NCBI GenBank assembly: GCA_017465845.1
Contig: JAFTVH010000047.1
Coordinates: 1 to 37,734, forward strand
Direction of reading: 5' to 3'
Origin: Lachnospiraceae bacterium
GTDB lineage: Bacteria; Bacillota; Clostridia; Lachnospirales; Lachnospiraceae
DNA length: 37,734 nt
Shown here: piece by piece, positions 22,860 through 31,106 of the stretch
Layout: each line of letters begins with the position of its first letter
Position numbering within the stretch: position 1 is the stretch's first letter
Translations under genes and position numbers: made by a program
The notes under the pieces: generated by a model
What the model was told of the DNA's origin: nothing
What the model saw: only the letters and a program-made list of their open reading frames with translations
The model's database searches: none

Positions 22860-24236
22860 TTAATAAACCTTCACACTCTTCAGGCACACTTCGCCACGGG
22901 CGGAAACAATCCTGAGTAAAATATGATCCACTTCATTCTTATCATACCAGAATAAGAGTTTGTTCTGTTCCGTGCTGCTGTCCCAGATCAGACAGATCTT
23001 CCGGTTGCCCACAGTTCGCCCATGATACAACGGGAACATCCGATAGCCCTCCGATTCTCTTAATATCTGGAAGCCTTCAATGCGCTGACCCTTGGTCAGA
23101 TCTTCCTCTATTACCACATAATGAATTTCACTTACAGGCTTGTCAAAGATAATCTCATAATCCTGCTGAATCACATCACCCTTATCACGCTTCTTAACCG
23201 TAACGGGAATTTCCCTGCCAAAGCTTGAACGAATCTTTTCCCCAAGCTCTGCTAAACGCTTTACATCTCTTTCGTCAAGCAGCCCTTCCCTGGTAGGTGG
23301 GATGTTCAGATTCAGGCAGCAGTTACCACCAACTGTTCTTACATACACACTAAATAAATCTTCCAGCGTTCTGGGCTCCTGCTCTTCATGCCAGAACCAC
23401 CCTTTTCTGATAGAAGTATCCACCTCAGCCGGGGTAAAAGTAAGTCCCTTGGAGAACATAGCGATGTCCAACGTTCCGATATTCTTGGATGAATTATACA
23501 GAAAAGAGAGATCTCCCTGATCGGCCATCGGAGCCGGACCGGTCTGAACTTCACTGTATTTGCACAGTTCGCTGGGAACCACTGCCCATTCGCTTTCTCT
23601 GGTCTTACCGGCTTCATTACCGCACCATCTGACATCCGGTCCAAAGTCATTAAAGATCACAGCATTAGGCTGATATTTTCGGATCAGTTCAAAATATCTC
23701 TGAAAATCATACTGCTGTTTCTTTCCGTTAGGGCCCTCACCACAGGCATTATCGAACCATACGCAGAAAATATCTCCGTACTGGGTCAGAAGCTCTGTCA
23801 ACTGATTGCAGAAATAATCATTATATTCATCAGTCCCGTAAAGCTTGCTGTTACGATCCCATGGCGAGAGGTAAAAACCAAACTTAATGCCGCCTCTTCT
23901 GCATGCTTCTGCCGCTTCCTTCACCACATCCCCTTTAAACGGAGAATTTTTCACACTGTGCTCCGTATATTTTGACGGCCACAGACAGAATCCGTCATGA
24001 TGCTTTGCTGTCAGGATCAGCCCCTTCATGCCTGCTGCTTTTATAGCACGAACCCACTGATCACAATCCAGCTTTGTGGGATTGAAAATACTTTCCGGTT
24101 CATCACCCTCGCCCCACTCTCTGTCGGTGTATGTATTTACTCCGAAATGAGCAAAAGCATAGAAACCTACGTCAAACCAGTCCAGCTGACGTTTGCTGGG
24201 TACTACAGATACTGCTTCTTTTAAGAAATTTTTCAT
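22860..24236 (-). CDS. GH29 alpha-L-fucosidase (subfamily B-like)
   Basis: A 458-residue fucosidase. It reads RQLDWFDVGFYAFAHFGVNTY near the N-terminus, then GLILTAKHHDGFCLWPSKYT, KFGFYLSPWDRN and FCVWFDNACGEGPNGKK, where the aspartate near 160 is the nucleophile. The ACGEGPNGKK tail is typical of GH29-B enzymes, which prefer alpha-1,3/1,4-fucose in Lewis-type structures. A C-terminal beta domain follows. There is no signal peptide. The frame can begin with a GTG at 24239, but AGAGGAG 8 bases upstream favours the ATG at 24236. It lies 25 bases after the heparinase-like gene. Confidence 0.93.
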   Translation of the reverse strand: MKNFLKEAVSVVPSKRQLDWFDVGFYAFAHFGVNTYTDREWGEGDEPESIFNPTKLDCDQWVRAIKAAGMKGLILTAKHHDGFCLWPSKYTEHSVKNSPFKGDVVKEAAEACRRGGIKFGFYLSPWDRNSKLYGTDEYNDYFCNQLTELLTQYGDIFCVWFDNACGEGPNGKKQQYDFQRYFELIRKYQPNAVIFNDFGPDVRWCGNEAGKTRESEWAVVPSELCKYSEVQTGPAPMADQGDLSFLYNSSKNIGTLDIAMFSKGLTFTPAEVDTSIRKGWFWHEEQEPRTLEDLFSVYVRTVGGNCCLNLNIPPTREGLLDERDVKRLAELGEKIRSSFGREIPVTVKKRDKGDVIQQDYEIIFDKPVSEIHYVVIEEDLTKGQRIEGFQILRESEGYRMFPLYHGRTVGNRKICLIWDSSTEQNKLLFWYDKNEVDHILLRIVSARGEVCLKSVKVY

Positions 24237-24261
24237 CACTAGCTCTCCTCTCTTTTGCCAT

Positions 24262-26022
24262 TTATTTTATTCTATATGCAATTTCCAATTTATCCGTATC
24301 AGCAGAACATTCAAATTCGATAATTGTTACAGCCTGTACTCCATTAGCGGCGCGGTAATCGCTGCTCTGGTAATTCAGTCTGGTTCTGTGTATTATATAA
24401 CTGTCATCCAATAATTTTATTTTGCCATCACTCAGAAGTTCTGCAGTTGAGATTATCTGCCCGTCTTTTAAGAATGACACCGTTCTTTCTCCTGTGATTT
24501 GCGCATCATACTTTGTAACAATTCGCTCAACTACAGAGTTGCCATATCTACGGAATGCAAAGCTATCCCTGATTTCCATTCCGTTTTCATCAAGTGTCAG
24601 ATTGCGAATCAGTTCCTTTAATGCTGCATCTGAAGGATACGCTCCTGCAAAGGATATCCTTACTCCATTATTCGTTTTTTCAAATTTATCTGACGCGTAT
24701 TCCCTTCCATAGGACTGCACACAGCCATTTACAATCGGGACAGAGTGCCCGTGGGAACCGTTATTCAGGAAATCATACCGGGTTTCCATCGCAAAATATT
24801 GGTGAGTATACCTGGCACAGCCAAAATCATCTGCCAGAATCAATCCATCTTTTATATACATATAAGAACCTATATCATTGTGATTATGAGGCTCATCATT
24901 ATATCCTCCCTTTACTGCCACACTCACCTCTCCTGTGTGAAGAACTGCCCATTGTCCCAAAGGCAGAAATACATCGTCTCTTCCGGACTGCTCGTGCAAA
25001 AGTTCAGGATTGAACCATTCAATGCTTCTTACTGCACTGCTAAGTCGGTAGCAGTCTATCAGAGCATTTCTGTAATATGACTGTTCCGGAACCCCAACCC
25101 CGTAACATTCATTCAACTTCGATAATACTCCCAGGTTCAAAATGCCTATACCACAATCAGAGAAACTGATCATGACATTTTTTTCCAAACACACAATAGA
25201 GGGGAATGCTGCAAGTCTTTTGAATTTCTCTTCATCCTCCACTACGCTTTCATCTAAACGCATTCGCAGAAGTTCATCAAAAGCCACATAATACTGCATT
25301 GCATACATCCAGTATGTAATACCCTCAGCACAGACTCCATCGTCCTCACAGGTTCCTACGAATCTGTTACAAGCTGCCTTTGCGCGATCTGTTATCTTCT
25401 TCAAACGTTCCTCGTTTTCAACAAGGTATAATGCTGCAATTCCAACAGCACCACCACATACAGCTGACCAGTTTCCTCCCGTAAATTCCCAGCCAAGACG
25501 ATATTTTTCTGTTTCTCCTGATTCAAAGGGCTCAATGACACGCTTAAACACCTCATTTACGCATCGTCTTACAACTGCCGGATGAAGAAGCTCGCTGCAT
25601 AGAGAAATGCTTTCCGCAACCGCCTGCCCGGTCTCTGCGGCAAACAAATCCACCTGTTCAGGTACTTTACTTTCATCCATCAGTATTCCGCGAATATGTG
25701 CGGGCGACGCCCATGTATATTCATCACATGTCGCCCATAGGATATCCTCAAGCTCCTTTATATCCTTTTCTTCTTTAAAAAGCCATGCACGAAGTGTAAA
25801 CATAGACATACGTCTGCGCTTTTTGAAATAGTCAGCTTCATATTCCACCCTTGATCCTGTTTTCTCAAACATTTTAAATTTAGAAAATGTAAGAGTTTCT
25901 ATGGGTGCTTTTCTGAACTCCTCACAATCTGTGTTGATATCCGCAAGATATTTTGCGGCAAGGGGATGATCAAGATTCTTTAAAAAGTTCTGACCTGTAA
26001 ACTCATTTTTGTAAATGTACAT
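24262..26022 (-). CDS. Heparinase II/III-family protein (cytoplasmic)
   Basis: A 586-residue protein. An N-terminal alpha-helical toroid (about 50-330; ETGQAVAESISLCSELLHPAV, GGNWSAVCGGAVGIAALYL) is followed by a beta-sandwich with KGGYNDEPHNHNDIGSYMYI (about 370-388), the signature of the heparinase II/III fold. YxxEPHNHND is the metal/active-site stretch of that group. Members cleave uronic-acid-containing polysaccharides or have unknown activity. No signal peptide is present, so it would act on imported oligosaccharides. GAGAGGAG lies before the ATG. It follows the GH3 gene by 53 bases. Lyase or hydrolase activity cannot be told from sequence alone. Confidence 0.85.
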   Translation of the reverse strand: MYIYKNEFTGQNFLKNLDHPLAAKYLADINTDCEEFRKAPIETLTFSKFKMFEKTGSRVEYEADYFKKRRRMSMFTLRAWLFKEEKDIKELEDILWATCDEYTWASPAHIRGILMDESKVPEQVDLFAAETGQAVAESISLCSELLHPAVVRRCVNEVFKRVIEPFESGETEKYRLGWEFTGGNWSAVCGGAVGIAALYLVENEERLKKITDRAKAACNRFVGTCEDDGVCAEGITYWMYAMQYYVAFDELLRMRLDESVVEDEEKFKRLAAFPSIVCLEKNVMISFSDCGIGILNLGVLSKLNECYGVGVPEQSYYRNALIDCYRLSSAVRSIEWFNPELLHEQSGRDDVFLPLGQWAVLHTGEVSVAVKGGYNDEPHNHNDIGSYMYIKDGLILADDFGCARYTHQYFAMETRYDFLNNGSHGHSVPIVNGCVQSYGREYASDKFEKTNNGVRISFAGAYPSDAALKELIRNLTLDENGMEIRDSFAFRRYGNSVVERIVTKYDAQITGERTVSFLKDGQIISTAELLSDGKIKLLDDSYIIHRTRLNYQSSDYRAANGVQAVTIIEFECSADTDKLEIAYRIK

Positions 26023-26075
26023 AACTTTCTCCTCTCTTTTTTAACTGTCTTAGGCCAACTTACGTCATTTACCAA

Positions 26076-28781
26076 TTATTTCATAACTATGATTTTACTT
26101 ATTTTCATAATGTCCTTTGGATACACAATATTAATATTATTTGGCGGCAGATCCGGCCAGTCGATTCTTGCAACTGCTACATCCATATAGATTGTTTTCG
26201 TTCTTCCTTCCGTCCCGTTTACTGTTCTGGCTCCGGCATTTTTGCCATTAAGGTTCACATTCATTGTCATCTGAACGAGTTCTGATTCATTGGATTGATA
26301 CTCTATACCCAGCAGATATCTGCCATTTTCTGCAAATCTGCAATCTATCACTTTATCAGACTCTACTTCCAATATTTCTTCCACAATGGCCAGACTGTCA
26401 ATCTCTTCTGCCAGCGACTTCTCTATCCTGCCTCCAAACTCAATAAACCTATCGAATGAATTGGTAGTCATAAGGAATTTCAAAATATTGATCGCATTTC
26501 TCTGCAGCTGACCGCGGGTAACTTTCCCTTCTGCAAGAGCTCCGGCCAAATCATCCGGATGATTTGCAGCATCATTCGACACCATATATAAATCATTTTG
26601 TGCTGTAACCATTTGAGTCAGGTTGCTTCCTGTACCGTCTGCTTTCTTTGTATTACGCGGCCACCAGTCCGTCATGACCACTCCCTTATATCTCCACTCA
26701 TTCCTGAGAATTGTGGTATTCAGTTCATAATTCTCTGAACAGTATATCCCATTCACCAGGTTATACGCTGTCATTATCGATATCGCACCACCCTCTTTTA
26801 CTGCAATTTCAAAGCCTTTAAGATATATCTCTCTTACGGCTCTTTCGCTCATTACTGCATCAGCAACACTTCTTTGATATTCTTGCGAATTTGCCATAAA
26901 ATGTTTGATCGTAGCACTATTTCCGTGTCTGGCCATACCTCGCACCTGTGCAGCAGCAATTTTTCCTGTCAGGAACGGATCCTCTGAATAATATTCAAAA
27001 TTTCTCCCGCCAAGAGGACATCGATGAATATTTATTCCGGGGCCTAACAACGAATCTACATGGTGCATGCACATTTCCATACTTAGCAGCTCATAAATTT
27101 TCTCTGCCGCTGATACATCCCACGTGCAGGCAATTGCTGTACCACACGGAATGCTTGTTGCCTTGTCACCATTATCCATCCTGATTCCGGAGGGGCCGTC
27201 CGTTGCCGCTGCAAGCGGAAGGCCAAATGCATTCAGAATCTGTGTTGTTCCACCGATTGCACCTGCTGTACCCGGTCTTACTTTTGGCGAACACATACCC
27301 TCTCCCTTGATCAGGCACATTAGTGTACTGTCATCAAACTGTGCTACGAATTCTTCGATTGACTTTTTACCTTTTTTCACATCAATCAGTTTAATTCCCA
27401 CATCACCGGTCTGCGATATTACCACAGGCATCTCGCTTTTTATTCTGGCATCGTAATCTACTGTTCTGTTACGCACATTCTTATAACCTATCTCAAATTT
27501 GCCATTCTTTTCGACAGGATACATAATTTCAAATTTTTCTACAGGGGCCAATGCTTCTGACAATTGTTCCACAATCACTGTTTTTGCAACACTTATTGTA
27601 TATACCCGTTTTGCATCACGAACATTATTTCCTATGTATAGGTGGTACTCACCATTCTCAAGCACATACGCTGAATTTGCCTCATCATACGCGCTCATTT
27701 TATTTTTCTCTATTACAAAATTGAGTGCCTGTTCTTCTCCTATAGCAAGCTCTTCTGTTTTAGCAAAAGCACATAGCTCTCTTGTACTTTTTCCAAGCTT
27801 CCCCTGCGGAGCCTCAAAATATACCTGAACTACCTCTTTGCCTGTATAGTTTCCCACATTTTTTACAGAGACATCTATGATTATCTGATCAGGATTTTCC
27901 TTAACATTATCGGTCGTAATAACAAAATCCGTATAGGAGAGACCATAACCAAAGGGATATGCCACATCCTCTTGTGCAAAGGTCTCAAAATAACGATAAC
28001 CCACATAGATATCTTCCTGGTACAGGTTCTTTTCTGCACCGCCAAAATTTCCTGTGTTCGGGTAAAGAGAAATATCCTTTGCAATCGTATCCGCTAATTT
28101 TCCGCATGGTGTTACATCACCACACAAAATATCAGCTGCCGCATTACCACCTTCCTGTCCACCCATCCACAGATATACGACAGATTTTATATGATACCTT
28201 TCTATCCAATCCATGTTGATAACAGTTCCTACATTTAAAAGCACCACAATATTTTCAAAGTATTCTGACACAGCCTTCAACAGATTTTCTTCTTCATCAG
28301 AAAGATACCAGCAGCCCTTCTTTGCACCATTATCGCGGGTTTCACCTGATATCCTGCCAATGACGACAACTGCAATATCCGATACTTTTCTCGCAGCTTC
28401 GACCAATTCATCTCCGACGGGCATTTCAGGCTTTGTCCATACACCCGGCGTCCATTGATAATCCACTGTGGTAGGATTCTCCTTTGTCCACATGCGATAT
28501 GTATCAGCCAACTCTGTATTTAACTTTAACTTAGGATTATTTTCAATGCCGTCTAATATATTTACTATATAAGGAGTATTTACCAATCCACCCGAACCAA
28601 GTCCACTGATATAATAATCTACCTGCATTCTTCCAAAAACCGATATACAACGCCCTTCTGTAATAGGCAGCAGACCATCGTTTTTGATCAGTACCGCACC
28701 TTCGGAGGCAACAACCCTTGAATATCTCTGCAAGGGTATATATGGCTCCATTTTTAGATTCTTCCAATCGATATCACTCAT
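26076..28781 (-). CDS. Circularly permuted GH3 beta-glycosidase
   Basis: A 901-residue GH3 enzyme with its domains in reversed order. The alpha/beta sandwich domain comes first (EGAVLIKNDGLLPI near 30; VVLLNVGTVINM; VYLWMGGQEGGNAAADILCGDVTPCGKL near 205-230), then a fibronectin-III-like domain (YPFGYGLSYTDF, about 272; GKEVVQVYFEAP), and the TIM barrel last (ATDGPSGIR, GPGINIHRCPLGGRNFEYYSEDP, ATIKHFMANSQE near 625). The nucleophile aspartate is in VVMTDWW (about 703). Permuted GH3 enzymes are known from rumen and gut Clostridia and are often beta-glucosidases. There is no signal peptide. GAGAGG precedes the ATG, and it starts 15 bases after the unknown 758-residue protein. Confidence 0.92.
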   Translation of the reverse strand: MSDIDWKNLKMEPYIPLQRYSRVVASEGAVLIKNDGLLPITEGRCISVFGRMQVDYYISGLGSGGLVNTPYIVNILDGIENNPKLKLNTELADTYRMWTKENPTTVDYQWTPGVWTKPEMPVGDELVEAARKVSDIAVVVIGRISGETRDNGAKKGCWYLSDEEENLLKAVSEYFENIVVLLNVGTVINMDWIERYHIKSVVYLWMGGQEGGNAAADILCGDVTPCGKLADTIAKDISLYPNTGNFGGAEKNLYQEDIYVGYRYFETFAQEDVAYPFGYGLSYTDFVITTDNVKENPDQIIIDVSVKNVGNYTGKEVVQVYFEAPQGKLGKSTRELCAFAKTEELAIGEEQALNFVIEKNKMSAYDEANSAYVLENGEYHLYIGNNVRDAKRVYTISVAKTVIVEQLSEALAPVEKFEIMYPVEKNGKFEIGYKNVRNRTVDYDARIKSEMPVVISQTGDVGIKLIDVKKGKKSIEEFVAQFDDSTLMCLIKGEGMCSPKVRPGTAGAIGGTTQILNAFGLPLAAATDGPSGIRMDNGDKATSIPCGTAIACTWDVSAAEKIYELLSMEMCMHHVDSLLGPGINIHRCPLGGRNFEYYSEDPFLTGKIAAAQVRGMARHGNSATIKHFMANSQEYQRSVADAVMSERAVREIYLKGFEIAVKEGGAISIMTAYNLVNGIYCSENYELNTTILRNEWRYKGVVMTDWWPRNTKKADGTGSNLTQMVTAQNDLYMVSNDAANHPDDLAGALAEGKVTRGQLQRNAINILKFLMTTNSFDRFIEFGGRIEKSLAEEIDSLAIVEEILEVESDKVIDCRFAENGRYLLGIEYQSNESELVQMTMNVNLNGKNAGARTVNGTEGRTKTIYMDVAVARIDWPDLPPNNINIVYPKDIMKISKIIVMK

Positions 28782-28796
28782 TTCAAGCCTCTCCCA

Positions 28797-31073
28797 TCAC
28801 ACCTTATGAATAGTGATTTTTCCGTTTTGCGGAATCGTATACTCTCCATCTTTCATACCGCAAATGATATTGAGATTCATGGCAGAAACAATCTTTACCT
28901 GCCGGTCACACTTAAAAACTATTGTTTTTTCTGTCACTCCCACAAATATGCTGTCTATCTGCTCCGGGACAATAAATTCATCCCCCTCTGCTTTTCCATT
29001 TATTACAAATAACTTGTCTTCTCTTTCTAACACTGCTGCCGTATGCCACCAGGAATAAACATTCCTCACCCATGCATATCTTGACAATGAGCTGTCAATA
29101 TGCTCCGGATAACTATGAGCAATTTTAAATTTTACGGATTTGTCCTCGCCTTCCAGCTGCCTTAGCCCTGCTTTGATTTCATCAAAGCCTCCGCCACGTA
29201 TATAATCCACTTCAAAACAGGTATACATGGTGCCGTCCTCCATGCATTTTGCGAAATTTGATATAAAACCATTCCACGACAGCAACAGTGCTTCTTCATC
29301 ATAGGTAAGCATTCCATAAAGATACAATGCTTCCGCTTTCCATATCGTCCACGCATGACCGGCGCATATTGCCGGGCCCTCTCCGTCTCCCTCAAACATA
29401 CTCTCCCACCAACGGAAAGAAGAGCCGTACATCCTCGCATCGGGAGTGAAAATGGTCCAGGCATTATGCAGCTGCAATACTCTTTCTGCCAGTTCCATGT
29501 ACCTTTTATCATAATGAAGCTCTTTGCATATGTATAAAAGTGACAGCGCTGTACAGGAAACAGAGCCGTCCTCCGCATCCGATTCTGTATCTTCCCCTGT
29601 TCCCTCTGTCGGGAAGTTCAGTCCTCTTTTCACCAGAAAGTCCGCAACCTTGATCGCTGCTTTCTCAAAATCTTTGGCTCTGCTATCCTGCCGCATTTTG
29701 AGCAGTTTCGCCATATCAACGATTACAATAAGCGGTGCGCAGACTGTCGTATAATCCTCGCCGTTAAATATCATACCCTCTTCTGTAATCCAGTTGTTGA
29801 CTAACTCATACAGCGCTGCAATTCCAAACTCCAGATAGTTTCTTTCATCGTATAATTTGTATGCTTCCATCAGTATGGACACACCAAAGAACTGCTCCTG
29901 AACACGCTTTGAATCTGAAACATGATACGCCTCATACTGTTCGGTCTTATATGGAAGAATTGTTTTTCCCTCCACATTTGCACCATTATCACCCATGATT
30001 ATTGACAGCTCTTCCCGGGCAATCTCATCATAAAACCGATGTCCACAGACCCGCATATTGGCAAACATAGACCAAAGAAAAATACCGCCCTCGCACAGAT
30101 TATCATCACAATGATAGGGTTTTCGTATCGCTTTACAGCTCAGATCAAAGAGTGTTTTCATATCATCACAATACCAGATGACAGCGTCCATTCCTTTTGT
30201 CTGGCCCGCATATGGAATCACACTGTAAAATCCGTACTGGGTCCCTTCAATCTGATATATCTTTCGATGGCCCATATCCACCGTATGCCGGCCGCCGTCA
30301 GGCTGCACTACCTCAATCCGGTCAGTATCCTCCGACACTCTGACCACAGGCTCTCCGCTGAAATTCCCACTCACAACAAGCTGACAATAGGGCACCTTAT
30401 AGGTTGTATGAATAATTTCGTAAACCTCCTCCAAACTTGCAGCACAGTGTATATTAACTTTGATGCTTTTCCTCATGCTTCCCTGATAAGCCTTATCGAA
30501 ACTTGCAAGGAATTTGAAATTCTCAATATAGTGTCCCCAACAGGCCTCAGAATAGTCTATTTTCCAGCCATCGCATTCCGTCAGTGCCAGACAGACAATA
30601 AATTGTCCGTTTGGTCTGGTCATAATACAGTAATGATACCTCCTGTCAATACCGGAATACGGTGATGTAGGCATGATCTGATTCGCATACGGGGTCCCCA
30701 ACTTTCCCAGGAAATTCAATTCTATATTTACTCCGAACTGAGAAATCTCCTTATTCTCCGTACTGACCTCTATTGTGAGCCCCTCATTCAGCAAATACTG
30801 TGTCCTGATCTTGTTTTCTTTGTCTTCGCAGTTCACTGAATTGCTGTCTCGCAAGATTTCCTCTCCTATGCTGGTACGGTCAAGATAGGGCGAAGCACCT
30901 ACTCTCACTTTCTGCTTCGTAATATCCTCAGACATAAGCGTGTAGGATACACTTCCGAATTTATTCAGAGTCCCTGCAAGATTTGTATGTGTTTCATCCT
31001 GTTTATCATAAAATTCCTTTATGATACCTGACTCGATATTCAGAATATATCTGTCATTTTCAATTACGTTCAT
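28797..31073 (-). CDS. Unrecognised 758-residue glycan-operon protein, probable (alpha/alpha) barrel enzyme
   Basis: I do not recognise the family. The N-terminal half (about 1-290) looks all-beta, with strands such as YILNIESGIIKEFYDK and FVVCLAL-type repeats; the middle (about 300-640) is a run of paired helices with aromatic-rich turns (GGIFLWSMFANMRVCGHRFY, SFRWWESMFEGDGEGPAICAGHAWTIWKAEALYLYG), like an (alpha/alpha)6 toroid of polysaccharide lyases or glycosidases; a small beta domain closes it. Acidic candidates for catalysis are in FEGDGEGP and CFEVDYIRGGGFDE. There is no signal peptide. The frame could start at a TTG at 31094, but the ATG at 31073 is better placed. It sits between GH95 and GH3, so an unlisted glycosidase is likely (inference). 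Confidence 0.8.
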   Translation of the reverse strand: MNVIENDRYILNIESGIIKEFYDKQDETHTNLAGTLNKFGSVSYTLMSEDITKQKVRVGASPYLDRTSIGEEILRDSNSVNCEDKENKIRTQYLLNEGLTIEVSTENKEISQFGVNIELNFLGKLGTPYANQIMPTSPYSGIDRRYHYCIMTRPNGQFIVCLALTECDGWKIDYSEACWGHYIENFKFLASFDKAYQGSMRKSIKVNIHCAASLEEVYEIIHTTYKVPYCQLVVSGNFSGEPVVRVSEDTDRIEVVQPDGGRHTVDMGHRKIYQIEGTQYGFYSVIPYAGQTKGMDAVIWYCDDMKTLFDLSCKAIRKPYHCDDNLCEGGIFLWSMFANMRVCGHRFYDEIAREELSIIMGDNGANVEGKTILPYKTEQYEAYHVSDSKRVQEQFFGVSILMEAYKLYDERNYLEFGIAALYELVNNWITEEGMIFNGEDYTTVCAPLIVIVDMAKLLKMRQDSRAKDFEKAAIKVADFLVKRGLNFPTEGTGEDTESDAEDGSVSCTALSLLYICKELHYDKRYMELAERVLQLHNAWTIFTPDARMYGSSFRWWESMFEGDGEGPAICAGHAWTIWKAEALYLYGMLTYDEEALLLSWNGFISNFAKCMEDGTMYTCFEVDYIRGGGFDEIKAGLRQLEGEDKSVKFKIAHSYPEHIDSSLSRYAWVRNVYSWWHTAAVLEREDKLFVINGKAEGDEFIVPEQIDSIFVGVTEKTIVFKCDRQVKIVSAMNLNIICGMKDGEYTIPQNGKITIHKV

Positions 31074-31106
31074 ACCCTTTCCACTCTTTACCAATGACTT
31101 TTTATT

